64,000 nucleotides of DNA, from the NCBI GenBank assembly GCA_038501195.1, contig JBBPUQ010000001.1, forward strand, positions 5,456,001 to 5,520,000, written 5' to 3'. This document shows, in pieces, positions 22,611 to 35,345 of this stretch. Every line of letters begins with the position of its first letter. Position 1 is the stretch's first letter. The stretch comes from Nemania diffusa. Taxonomy: Eukaryota; Ascomycota; Sordariomycetes; Xylariales; Xylariaceae. The notes beneath the pieces are model-generated. The model ran no database searches and had not been told where the DNA came from. It was given only the letters and a program-made list of their open reading frames with translations. Position numbers and translations under genes: made by a program.

Positions 22611-25600
22611 CTAAGCAATCTTGCTGGCCCTTGTCACCGATTCGCCAATCGCCATAATCGAGCCCCCTCCCACCAACTCGAGGACCGGGATATCAGCGGC
22701 AAATTCCTTTGAAATCCAGTTTCTCAACTCCACGGCAACCAAAGAATCAACACCAAATACTTGAAGCGGCTTCTCTGCGTCCACATCTTCGGGTTGAATT
22801 GATAGTGCGCGCGCTAGCTTTTTCGTCAATGACTCTACTACCACCTTGGCTCTCGCCTCTCGTGACACTGCCTGCTGGAAGAGCGACGTATAGTTTGTGA
22901 CGCTGCCGGTATGGCCGGAGTGTGATGTAGTGCGGGACTGACTGAACCGCGCGAACAGAGGCCATTTCAACATTTCTTCGGGCTCGAGGTCGCGCTCTAT
23001 TAGGTCAAGAGGGGTCATCAAGCCCATCGTAGCTTGACTTCTGTTAGGAGGGAGACACCCCAACCTAGGGTCGCAGTATATATCCAGGGCTGTAAGAAGT
23101 TCTACCTCTCGAACTTGGATTACCCCTAAAGTGTGTCCCGAGCTCCTATGAAGCTTATCGGATTCCGCTAGGATACCTACGTCTCGCATTGGACCCAGGT
23201 TGATGGATAGACTCTTCTGGTTGTGATGGGAACGATATCTCGCTAGGGCATCTTGAAAGGTGCAGCCAGTTGCGTAGTTAGACTGGCCCGCGTTACCGAT
23301 GACGCCCGAAATGGAAGACAGCAAGATGAATAAATCAAGGTCGGGGAGGAGCGCGTGGAGGTTCCACGAGGTCTGGACTTTTGATTTGATGGTGTCTTGC
23401 CATTGAGCGTGAGTCATGTTGTCAAAGACGGAGTCCTGGTAGCCGTCAGTATATGCCATTTTGTGTTTGTATACTTAGAACTCACGTTAAGTGCCATGGT
23501 GGCATTTATAACCCCCTTTATTGGAGGTAGCGCCGCTGCGTGTTGTCGAAGCACACATGAAAACGAATCCAACGACGAGACGTCACATTTCGGTGCGATT
23601 ACCGTAACACCTCGCCTTGTTAGTTCACTAACGACTTCGACGGCTGCGAGTGATGTTGGCCCCGATCTTGATAAGACCATCAGATACTTTGCACCTCTAG
23701 AAGCCATCCACTTGAGGATGGATCGTCCTATGCCTCCAAACCCTCCAGCGACTAGATAAGTGGCCGCCTTATTGAAGGCCCAGTTCTTGCGATTAAGGTA
23801 TCGTTTCTGCACGCATAAGGTAAGCTGATTGCCATCTAGATTTTGTCTATACCACGCACCTGAACTTTGGAAGAGGGCGTGATCTTAATAATTGTCCGTC
23901 CCGTGTTCTTCCCACTTTGGACATATCGGAACGCCTCCTCAACTGCCGATACATCATACACATGCACTGGCTTTGGAGCCCAAACCTTGCCCTCTGCGAC
24001 CAACGCCATGACCTTCTCTAACACATGTTTCCCCAGCTCTCTTTGCCTTCCGCGGAACGCTACATCTACTGCAGAGAATGTGACGTTCTTTGCGAAGGGT
24101 GTCATTGGGAGTCCAGCGTTAGCATGAATATCAGCCTTCCCGAGCTCAATGAAACGACCGTATGGTGCAATACACTCCCACGACGCGCGTAAACCTTCAC
24201 CCATAAGTGAATTGAGCACAACGTCCACGCCGTAGTTGTCCGTTGCGTACATGACGCTATCAGCAAAACTTGTATCTCGGCTATAGAAGATGTGGTCTTC
24301 AGGTATATTGTAGAGAGTCATGAGAAGGTCCTTTTTGTGCTTATGACCGACGGTGGCAAAGACTTCTGCTCCGAGCAATTGGGAAATCTGAATCGCAGCT
24401 TGTCCTGTTGCGCCTGCAGCCGAATGAATGAGGATCTTTTCTCCCCGTTGAAGGCGTGCTACCTCCACAAGAGAATACCAAGCAGTGACGCCAGGGTTTA
24501 GAACCGCACACGCTTCTTCTAGTGGCACATGCTCAGGCACTTTGAAGACGGCCCATTCTTCAGCCCGGGGGTACATCTTCATGCAGGGTATCACTGTCAT
24601 GCACACCCGGTCGCCGGGGCGAATGTTGCTGCATTCCCTCCCGACTCTCGTCACAATCCCGGCACAGTCAGATCCGAACCCTTCGGCTTCCTCAAGCCTA
24701 CCAAGTGCGCCTAGTACATCTCTGAAGTTCACGCTCCATGCTTGAGCTTCAATTTCTACCTCACAAGGTCCCAGGATATCGCCGTGATGGAGATCCTCTG
24801 TGAAATGCAGAGTTTCGATGAATCCACGGACCCCAATATCGAGTTTTAGGGCTGGCCCTGGAAGCCACGGCTCAGTCCTTACAGATGCCGTGATTGCTGA
24901 ACTCAGATCTCTGTTCAGCTCAACTGCTTGGGATAACCGGCCGGTTAGGATATGTCCTTGGCGTGCAATATATTCCACTTCCGGACAAGTGTTGCCAGAG
25001 ATCTCGTGGAAAATCCGGAAAGTTGTCTGTGCACAATGAAGAGCATCGTTTGATTTGTCCTCAATTGAGAGATTTACGATTCGTTTGTTTCCGAACTCCT
25101 GACGGAGGGTGCGAAGCAGGCCGTCTTTCAATGCATAATGTGGATATGAAGTCATATTCCAGTCCTCTGATATGTCGGAGACTGTTACCCAGAGAAGATT
25201 ATTCGATCTCTGCATCAATAGTTGAACAACCATAAACATATCTTCTGTCATTTCAGCAAGGAGGGACTCGCCGATGTCAGCAAGCATGATTATGTAGTGC
25301 GCGGCAGCCATGTCAGTGTCGCTCAACTGTGTCAGGGACCACACTGTAGGTTGACACCGTCCTGTGGCCTGGAGCTCGGTCACGAGGCGCGTCGCGATCT
25401 CTTTTTGGTGTTTGTTGTTATTATTGATGACAATGATGACCTCCATAACTTCTTGCTTCTGCGCGGGGGCTCTAGCCATAGAGCAGATTATGCTAGCATA
25501 GTGAGCGGCATTATCCTGATAGTCGCGAAGAACCAAATCGTTCCCCGAGAATCCGTTTTCGCGCAATATCACATCCCATTCCGCCTCAGTGATCGTTGGG

Positions 25601-28600
25601 CCACAGGCGCGAGATGGCTCTTCGCTACACCACCAGCCGGGCAAAATGCCAAAGGCGTAGCCTATGACGAAAGGGTCGGCTGCCGTGGTTTCATGAAATA
25701 CTAGATGGCCGCCTGGCTTTAAGACCGCGTGGAGGTTACGAACTGTAGTAGCTAGGTTCTTTGTGGCATGTAACACGCTGCCAGCAACGACCATATCGTA
25801 AGTCCCACCCCTGAACCCCTGAGCTCCAAAGTCTTGGTCGAGGTCCAGGGTTTTGAACGACATCCGATCTTTGAGTTGGGCAAAACGCTCTGCCGCCTTC
25901 TCGAAGAACGCAGGGGATACGTCAGTGTATGTGTACTCAGCGAATGCAATGCCACCAGTGCTGCTCTCGATTTCCTGTAACGTCGAGAGTATGTAATCAG
26001 TCAGACCGCCTGTGCCTGCACCAACCTCTAAGACCTTCAGGGCCGGAGTTTTGTGAGCTTCGAGTTGCAGGTAAGTCTTGAGTTGGGCGTTATACGTTGG
26101 CCGGAAGAACTCGTCGTAGAAATCCTGAGCAAGATTTGCTGCGAATAGCAATTCGAGCGCATCTGTTTGCCCATGCACAATCGATACGAGGTTCCGAGCT
26201 ATCTGGATCAACATTCTCCAAGACGGTCGCCGTTCCTCGAGAGAATCTAATCTCGCTTCAAGCTCTTCATCGCTGATGTCCTGCTCACTCCCCTTTTTGT
26301 GAAGCTGTTGTTCTACCCAGCTGACATACTTCTTCATGTGAGAGGGTGCTATTGACCAATTTGTCTCTCGAAGTTGTTGTATGTTGCGCTGCAAGACGCA
26401 TAAGAGGGTTGATTCCAACTCTGTGCAATATGAGACCGTTGCAGACTCGTCAACGTCGGCATTGCCTGTATTACAGTAGCCTTGTAGTTGCTGCCAGTCC
26501 AGAAGGGATAAATCCGGTTTCCAGTCAATGAAATGGCACAGCCTTCTTTCACTTTCATCTTCAAGTTTCTGACCACTGATGGGAAGCAGTTCAATCCGCT
26601 TGAAGTGGCATAGCAGGGATCCATCTTCCGCCAGAGCGGTCAATGACCCTTCGATGCCTGGGAGGATGCTTTTGCGCTGAGATTGGGTAGAAACCTGAAT
26701 TTGCTGTGGATTTTGCCACCCTGTCGCAGATATCCAGACATTTTCCATTCTATGGGGTACCGCTGTTGGCAGCGAAGACAACGTGCCCCCAGATGGCGCA
26801 GCGAAACAGACTTGACAACATGCGTCAAGCACAGCGGGATGCGCAATGGTGCCCTTAAACGGGATGTTTCCAGGCGGCGGATGAATCTGAGCGGTACTAA
26901 GATTGTTACCATCCCAGAAGATATCGTCAACAAGAGAAAACGTCGGGCCGTATTGAAGCTGGTGTTCTTGAAGCCACTGGTAAAAGTCACGTTTATTCAC
27001 GCGCTTGAGGCAATTCGATTTTCTTTTGGAGGCCTCTCGCGTCAGCCTCTGGCGCAGGTTTTGACGTCCGCGACCATTGTCGACCTCATTATCCGTCACT
27101 TCGTCATAATCGAGCTGTACAGTGGCTTTCAGACACTGCCTCCAAGCAGCGTCATCAACAGTGAATGCTGTAACCTCGAACTGTCGTGACACCTTCTGAT
27201 GACTCTGCTGAAGTGGTCGCAAATGTATTGTTACCTCAGTCTTTGCTTCTGGTTGAATGACGACTGGACTCATGAATATTGCCTCTTTGATAAGGTATGC
27301 CGAGATTGACTTGTCTGCCGCTGCTTTTTTTGCAGCCTCTAGGGCCATTGAGATCATTCCTGTAGCAGGGAAAAGCACTGAGCCTCCGACTACATGATCC
27401 GCCAGCCATGGCATCTCCTGGATCGTCAAGAACTTGCGCCACCTCGGCTCTAGAGGGTTCCAGTCCGCCACACGAGAGCCAAGAAGGGTACTAGAGACGG
27501 CGCCACGTAGCCGCCAGTCGCGAGCAAGGCGGCTTTCGGCCCAGTACCGCCGTGAATGGTCGAAAGGGTACTCGGGTGTATCAACTAGAAATGGCATGTT
27601 TGGAATAGCCCTTTTTTGATTCGCTGCGTTGACGGATACTGGATAGCCTAGGGAAAACAGTCGGCCGGCTGCTTCCAAGATAGACATTATCGGTGACCCA
27701 ACCCTATAGAGGAGTGAAGAATATCGGGGGGCCTTGCTTCCACAGACATGCTGTAGGGTCTCCGTTATCGGGCGCCGGAGAGTGTCATAAGGACCAACTT
27801 CGACTAAGTCGAACACATTGAGTCCGTCAGCCTTCTGCGCCGAAGTCATAAGATATTGGATCGCGTCAGTAAACCGAACGGGTGAAACAAGGTTGTCAAC
27901 CCAGTACTGTCCTTTGGAAAGTGTGCTTGGAGAGGCCCTATCACCCGTGACAGTCGAGACCATGACGGTATTGAAGCTGCTCGACAGTGGGTCTCCAAGA
28001 TCTTCAAGACTGGATAGATAATCCGCCGAGATGCTTCGCATGGCGGGCGAATGATAGGCTACTCCAGTTTTGAGTTTTCGGGCGAATACAGAGGCACACT
28101 CTAAGGTATCCTTGAGGATATCCATGACTGCTTCGTTTCCAGAAAGCGTAACGCTGGTCGGACTATTGACGCAGGCAACCTGGATCTCTGAGCTCAGCGA
28201 ATGCTTTTCCAGGTAAGCATAAGCTTCGTTTTCTGAGAGCGCCACGGACATCATTGCCCCTGGGTTTAATGTCGCTGCAGCTAGATTTCCAGCTAATCTG
28301 CCCCGGTGGTAAGCGACCTTGCAGGCGGACACGAGAGAAAGAGCCCCTATAGTGTAAGCAGCAGCAATCTCTCCCGAAGAATGACCAATGGCCGCTATAG
28401 GGCTGACATTAAAGCTCCTTATAAGCTCGACGAGAGCAATCTGAAGGGCTGTACAGATTGGCTGACTAAACTGAGGATCGTCGAGTCTGTCGCCACGATC
28501 TAGTTCATCTGATATGGTGGTTAGCTTTTCCTAGGGCTGGGCCCAGGAAGTTGAAGTGCTTAGACTTACCAAACACTGACCAAGATGCCCCTAGGTTGAC

Positions 28601-30887
28601 GAACGCCTCGGCTGCTTTCTTGAGCGTATCGTAGAATACTGGATATTGCAGCAATTCTAACACCGCCTTGGAATACGGAATGCCTTGTCCGGTAAATACC
28701 AAAGCGAGACCGGTGCTGTTCGAGGAGCGAATATTGATGGATGAAGGTACTTCAATATCCGAAGACGAATCTGCATTCACAACGGCATAGGCCCGCCATT
28801 GCATAATGCTGCGCTTGGAGGCCAGCGTGAATGCAAGCTGACTTAACTTGTTCCAGTTGCCACGAACGTTCGTTTTATAGTACTCTATGTAGCTTTGTGA
28901 CATCCGCTTTAGCGCGCTTTCGTCTTTTGCGGACCAGATGAGTACTTGACTATTATTCGAAGGGTATAGTGTTAGTTGAGAATGACCGTTGCTCAGTGCT
29001 CTGGGGGTTGCTATTTCAGATTCAGCTGGGGAAGTTCCGTTGGTTTGCGGTGTCAATATTTTCAACGCTTTTATAGAGTCAGCATAGTGGCCTCGTAGCT
29101 CGCCTTGCGATATGCCATTTAGACCATTGAGATGGACTGCGGTCCCATTGGGTATCTCTTGGCATATAGCTGATGTAGAGCCTATAGAACAATGAAATCC
29201 TCTGCCGACGGCGAGGGCTTCGAGGGTGTGATATGCATCATCCATGATAACGTGGCTGTTTGTCCCGCCGAAGCCGAAACAATTCACGGATACCCGGCGA
29301 AGCCCTTGCGTCGGCCACGGGGTGTTTGAGGTGGGAATCTGCAGAATCATCAGTACTGTTATGAAATTATTTCAATTAGCTAAGAGGATGGAGTATACCT
29401 GGATATTGTTCGCCTTAGGATTCACTTTTGCATTCCATTTTTCGAAAAGGGGGTTCATGGGAATCGTGCCCCGTTCTAGGATCATGACGCATTTGATGAT
29501 GCTAGCAAGTCCACTGCAGCCTTCAAGGTGACCTATGTTGGCTTTAACAGAAGATCTGCTTCCTGTATCAACCAGTGTTCAACATGATTCGGAGCTTGTT
29601 ACGATGAACTTACACGTAAAGCGGCGCCGTGGATGAGTGGCTTGCGTTGAAAACTCGACCGAGCGCCTTGACTTCCGTTGCGTCACCAATTTGAGTTCCG
29701 GTTCCTTATAGTTTAGTTAGTAAACATGAAAATTTCTGAACAGGACCTGGCTAATCACCATGGGCCTCAACATAGTGTGTTGTTGCGAGTTCAAGGTTGC
29801 AGCTTTTGTAGACCTGACGTATCAGTCGTTCTTGTGAAGTTGCACTCGGTTGGGTTATACCCGGTGTGCGGCCGTCTTGGTTCGACCCAGTTGCTCGCAT
29901 CACCGCTCGGATCATGTTTCCATCTTTGATAGCATCCTGCAGCGTTTTTAGGATGAGAACAACAACACCTTCGCCTCTGGCGTACCCATTTGCCCGATGA
30001 TCAAAACTATAGCAAAGGCTATCGGGAGATAACATATTCATACTAGACAAATGGAGAGACTCTTCAGCGCTCAAAAGCGCGTTAGATCCTGCTACTAATG
30101 CCTATACCAACTTGTTAGCTGTTCTACCTTTCAGGGAGTTATGAGTTAGGCTACGTCGGAGTATCATACCATGGAGCTTTGTCTGCCCCTGAGAGACTGG
30201 CAAGCGAGATCGATAGCGATAATACTAGAGGAGCAAGCAGTATTGACTTGCACACTTGGCCCCTTGAAATCGAAATACCAACTTAGTCTATTTGCAAGGA
30301 TTGAGGAGGAGGTACCAGTGGCAGTATTCTTGGGACCTTCCTCGGGGTCCTTTGCAATGAGTTTTAGATAGTCATTGGTCATTGATGCTGCGAATACTGC
30401 TGTATCGGTTCCTGCGGCATCTTCCGCACGGATACCCGCTAAAGATAACTTATTAGCTATTGAAAATTAAGAGAAAGCAAAGAGACTAAGAGACTACCAT
30501 TCTCTAATGCTCGATAAGAAGCCTCTAGGAGCCAGCGTTGCTGAGGATCCATGGATGCGGCCTCGTTGGACGTCATTGAAAAAAAGGGGCCATCGAAGAC
30601 AGCTGGATCCTCCCGAATAAAATTTGCCCCTTTGGAACGCAGCTATAAATCGTGTTAGTAGGGGATGCTCATAGCGAATTAAAATTCTCTTGGGATGACT
30701 ATACACGATTCTCCTGTAGTGTGTCTGAATCATAGAAAGCTTCAATATTCATCCGAGACTCCGGCCATTCCGTCATGGTAGTTCTACCATCCACCAGCGT
30801 TTCCCAGAAGCTGGCCTCATCTTCGTTGCCTTGTGGCAACTTGAATGAAAAACCTATAATTGCAATTGGCTCCATAGTATCATTCAC
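22611..30887 (-). CDS. highly reducing type I polyketide synthase (KS-AT-DH-cMT-ER-KR-ACP)
   Basis: Iterative HR-PKS, 2583 residues. Ten exons are 30887-30705, 30642-30498, 30438-30170, 30101-29759, 29704-29614, 29555-29399, 29338-28570, 28508-23860, 23806-23486 and 23435-22611; all junctions are GT-AG and the frame closes exactly. KS: TACSS with Cys178, His313 (EAHGTGT) and His353 (NIGHLEG). AT: GHSSGE with Ser696. DH: His1024 in [12 protein letters not shown] and Asp1214 in LDACCQ. C-methyltransferase: LEVGAGTGG at about 1479-1487, intact. [13 protein letters not shown] at about 2013-2023, preceded by the NPGVTAWY segment. KR: GGFGGIG at about 2223-2229 and Tyr2363 in QSNYA. ACP: GVDSL with Ser2540. 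No thioesterase, reductase, condensation or carnitine-acyltransferase domain follows the ACP, so release must be in trans. The neighbouring alpha-oxoamine synthase (same strand, upstream) is the obvious candidate. Every domain keeps its catalytic residues, so it should make a reduced, methyl-branched chain. Confidence 0.95.
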
Positions 30888-32265
30888 TGTTTATGATAGA
30901 CGAACAAGACTTAGTTTGTGACGATCTAATTGGTTTTATGAAAATGGTATTTGTATTTCAGAGTAGGGTATAGTCGTACGGGAAATAAAAGGTCAAGATA
31001 GTATATTCATATAGTTGTTTGTATTATTGTGATAGTGCGGGTAAACCTACACTTTACAATAAGGGGGGTATATTGATTAGGCTTAGGCTTGCAAGTTCGC
31101 GTTGAATTTCTCTCTTTATTCCTGATAGTCCACTCTGGGGGCTACCTGAGATAGCTAGGCAGGCAGGTTTATTCTACTTACTGTTTTAATTTTGAGATTT
31201 TGATGCGCAGAAAAACCTTTGGAAGCGCTATTGTGACTATTTGGCGTCTCCAAAATGCGGGGTGTGCCAATCACACGTTCTGTTTCATTATCTCTTTCAT
31301 TTTGCTTTACTTACGCCTTTATTAACTTGGCGGAAGAACGATCGTTGCCTGAAGTTGGCTGTGTCGTACGACGTCGTGTAACCGTAGCTCTCTGATACTC
31401 CCAGGCCTTTTTTCGCGGCGATATAAGGCGCATCTACTGACGTTGCAAGGCGAAAAGTACCACACATCACGTACACTGCATGGGGAGCGCAGCATCTGAA
31501 AAAGGACCCGATTTTAGCACTATATCGGCTGCGCCGTTATGCTGCAGGTAAGTTGGGCTGAGTTGCCATACGCTGCGGCGTTACATTATTTCCTAGGGCC
31601 GGCACCAAGTCTACAACTGTCGGGTTTACGATAGACACCTGTTGCTGTGATAAGGGCTAAAACTAGGCCGACGATCTCTACTATATCCAAGGAGTCTGCC
31701 TAATCTTGAAGGTAGGTGGGAATGACATTCGTGCTGAGCGGCATAAGGTTGCCAAGATGGGTTTCGGGCCTACTAGGGCCAGATTAATCTATCTACATAG
31801 TACAGCTGAGGCATAGGACTTTGGTGTTGTAGGAGGCAGGTTATGTGGTGGGCCTCTGAATAGAGTGCGTGACTATAAGATTTCCGCCAATTCTTAGGTA
31901 ATTTATGCCAAGATGTTGCCGCTGACCGTCCTGGATCCTGTATGTTGCAGAACACAATACAAAGTTGGAGCTCGGAATCCTGCAGCCAGGGCTTGCCTAA
32001 GAATCTAGGATAACAATCCTAATGGTCGGGAGTGTGACCTATCAACTTGGCATTCCGCCCCCAAAACCGGAATTTCCCGTCAGGGAGCAAGATGATATAG
32101 TCTTAGTCATGTAACATCCTGTAAACCCGATTGATGCCCGCTGCGTAACGGTATCTCCCCATTCACTCAGACTGGCCGTGATGAGAGGATTTCATCTCAT
32201 GGAAGTTTCCATTAATTCTAAGTGTAACTTGAGGAGTGTGAATATGCTACTCTATGTTCCTATTG
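30888..32265. other. PKS promoter region
   Basis: 1.4 kb between the PKS start and the alpha-oxoamine synthase stop, both minus-strand. It has no supportable gene. A TATA-like word (gcgatataaggcgc, near 31416-31430) lies about 0.5 kb upstream of the PKS start codon. Short inverted words occur near 31500-31590 but nothing stands out as an operator. Confidence 0.4.
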
Positions 32266-33978
32266 CTACACTCTCCCCCATCCTGTAAGCCGTTCCTCCT
32301 TCATCCAGGCATAAACATCTCTAGCAGCTTTTGAAACTCTTTCGGGAGATCTCCCCTCCTCTATCTGTATCATCTCCTCCACCCATTCAAAAATTACACG
32401 GACAAAATCCGTAATTTGGTGTTCCGTATTAGTAGAATGCAAGATGATCCTTAGCCGGCTCTGGCCAATTGGAACTACCGGGTACTGCACAGGGAACACA
32501 CAGAAGGATGACGACAACAAGTGGAAATAGAGCCACCAGGTATGTTTCTGGTTTGCTGAGATGCAAGCGATATGAGTGAGGAATGGGCGCTCCTCCCAGC
32601 CGTCCAAAAGAGGAATGCGGAGAAGACCTTTCTCCTGGCATGTTAGCCAAAGGGGATGAGACGAGATTGACTGGAAGAGCAATCTCGCCAGATTTTGAAT
32701 GTGGTATTGAGCCTAGAGAAGTGCTTGAGCCTTAGTATTTGCCTTAGACAGGGAATCAGACATACCTCTTGGATCTGTGGAGTTGCAAGTAGAGTATAGC
32801 CAGACTTGATCGCAGCGACGAACGGGAATGATGGTGAAGTCGTATAGGTGATAGACCGCCCAAAGTTGACGAGGGTGTCTTTGATCGTTTTGTTACCCAA
32901 TATAACGGCTAAAGAGTTAGGATGTTAATGAGTCAGAGCTGAACGGTCACTGTATGGGCATACCTCCTGTTGCGCCTAGAGCCTTCAACTCAATGTCAGC
33001 CATTTTAATGTAGAACTTGGCGAGTTCTCTCTCATGACTTACTTTACCATATGAGTGAACGACCACCGCGATCTCCTTTTCGAGACCTAGCTCACACACC
33101 AACCCCGTGCCCCTGGGCCCGATCACCCCAATGCTGTGCGCTTCGTCCACAACAAATTGAATACTTCCCTGGCATCCAAGGACGTCGTCGGTAGCTTCCA
33201 CAAGCTCTCGTAGAGGACACACATCACCGTCCATACTATATATCGACTCAACTGCTACAATAATTGATCGCTTTCCCTGCCTTATGAGTGGCTGCGACGC
33301 CATAATGTCCAACACTGCAGCACGGAAACTCTGGACATCATTATGGGCGAATTCAACCTTCTGTATTGCTAAGCTCTGCTTAATGCCTTCATGCGAGCTT
33401 GCGTGGATTAAGGCATCAAAGAGAATGACATCACCAGGTCGTGGGATAGCTGTCCAGACTGCTAGGTTGGCCTCATACGCAGAACCGACAATCAGGCCAG
33501 CTTCCATTCCGTGGAATGTGGCGATGAAGTTCTCTGCGTCCTCCAGATACTTGTAATGGCCGTCCACTTTGCGTTTACGAGTTAAAATGATTCAAAGACA
33601 TGATGTCGGTGAAACAGGGATGAGGTGTATATGAGAAGCTCGGATGAGAATATACTCACTGAGTCGCACGCCACTAGAACCAAGAGTGAAATCAGGAACA
33701 CGACTTAACTCAGCTAGGAACTCGGCGCGTCGCTCCTCGCTGGCTCCCAGGGAGAGAATATCCCCAGAGCATAAGTCCACTGCGTTGCTGGTGCGCCAAT
33801 TGTTCTGCACGAGAGAGTAGAAGCTATGAGCATTGCGGCGTACATCCAACGCCTCTTCGAGGTTCTGATAGAAGGTTGGCAAAGACCCGGTCAAGTGCGG
33901 CTGGGTTCTTTGGTCGAGTATGCGCTTGACGAATGTTCCAATAGGGGAACGTCTTTCGATATCCTCGAGCTGCTCCAT
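32266..33978 (-). CDS. PLP-dependent alpha-oxoamine synthase
   Basis: Fold-type I PLP enzyme of the alpha-oxoamine synthase group (8-amino-7-oxononanoate synthase, aminolevulinate synthase, serine palmitoyltransferase), 483 residues. Exons: 33978-33660, 33566-33043, 32982-32964, 32908-32766 and 32712-32266. PLP-ring contacts are Asp247 and His250 in VVDEAHSIGVIG, followed by GPRGTG. The Schiff-base Lys281 is in HSYGK; the following glycine-rich ALGATGG is encoded by a 19-base micro-exon. The C-terminus has the substrate-binding QSRLRI. No membrane anchor is seen, unlike SPT subunits or FUM8. These enzymes condense an acyl thioester with an amino acid, releasing CO2. Next to a PKS without a release domain, it most likely off-loads the polyketide onto an amino acid. 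An ordinary biotin-pathway role is less likely given the location. Confidence 0.88.
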
Positions 33979-35345
33979 GATGATGCGCCTATCAACGCTC
34001 GAGTGACGATGAAGTTAGCGAGTGTCTTTGACTTCCCAGGGACCTGGGAGTACATATGTATCTAAAATTACATCGAATGTTCTATGAGACCCTACTCAAT
34101 AGGTTCAAATAGGTATAACCTTCGGTTCGTAGCTGTGTGGAATGGCGAGGCGATGGCGCCAAGTAGCGATGGTCCGTAGCAGCGTCTCTAAGCACGAGTA
34201 CAGGCACACTCAGCCGCACGCGGCCGCAATCACATAGACACATCATACCTCTGTTCTCAAAGAAGTCTCGTCTGCGGTGACCGTGATATCTCTTGCACTA
34301 GACGCGTACAGTGGCATTGAAGAAAAGGGGATTCAGATACGACATTGGATGTTAATATGTAACACCCTCCAATTACGCCGTCCAGTGCTTTATTCATCTT
34401 AGGTAATTGCCACCCGATAGCCGATCCCGTCGCATCAGTTCGCCTTAGGTTGTCCTTGGCTATGGAGCACTGCATGACCCTTCGAGGCAGACTGTCTCGG
34501 CAGGCATCATTCGCTGTCCTGGAGGGATACTATTTAGGCGAAAATCATTACGCCGTATTGCTTATATTATCTCTTTCCCACGTAGTGTTGTTACAGCGCA
34601 AGGGCCACCTGGAACATGTATTGTACTCCCTATTTTTGCAATGCTTGTACCCGAGTTAGCCAAGATGAACTATGATTCGCGCCCTATAAAGTTGGAGGAT
34701 GGCTTTTTGTGAGGATCCCGCGGGGCAGGGTTACCACCAAGAGTTCTACAGCACACCCGAATCCTTTGATGCAACCAGTTTCATGCATTCGAAGTCTCGT
34801 CATATCTCTCCCCTTGATTCGAATTCGTACGACGGCCGGTTTAGAAAAGTAATTTTGCGAGGTATATGATCCTTGCCGCTTTTCCAAGAAAAGGCGGTGT
34901 AGTAAATTAACGACTTCACATGTAAAGAAGTCGCACGCTAGACCAGTAGATTGGAGAAGGTATCATCATGAGAGTTGCAGTGGCTTATGGGCTTATTATC
35001 TTACCGAAAAGGATTGCCTTGGCAACCACGTAGGACACGGCCAGACGGAGAAACCTACTCGACAAAGTAAATTAGTGTACCTAATCTTGGACTTGAGAGT
35101 TTTCCTCGATTGATGATGGTATCGCATCGCGATTAGTTAGGATAGTTATAGGGCTCGCTCGAGAGGAGGGGGCCAGGAAACCCACATATAGAGGACTTTA
35201 GAGTATTACGTCTGACGTGTTCTGTCCGACCTCTTTGACCTCCCATTGCATTGTTATGATCGAGTAATAACAATCGCCGATTCGAAGCCCGCTTGCAACA
35301 TTAGTCGTACCACCGTATCCAGTCTAGATTCTCAACAACAAAGTC
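33979..35345. other. divergent promoter region inside the cluster
   Basis: 1.37 kb separating the minus-strand alpha-oxoamine synthase from the plus-strand 7-TM protein, so it should hold both promoters. Short frames at 34257-34475 and 34684-34887 show nothing recognisable. A palindromic GC-rich word (gcacgcggccgc, near 34215) is present. Confidence 0.4.

Noticed and set aside
32266..33978. Ordinary class I/II aminotransferase
   Set aside because: The DEAHSIGVIG-x-RGTG block, SYGK-ALGATGG lysine region and position next to a PKS lacking a release domain fit alpha-oxoamine synthases better.
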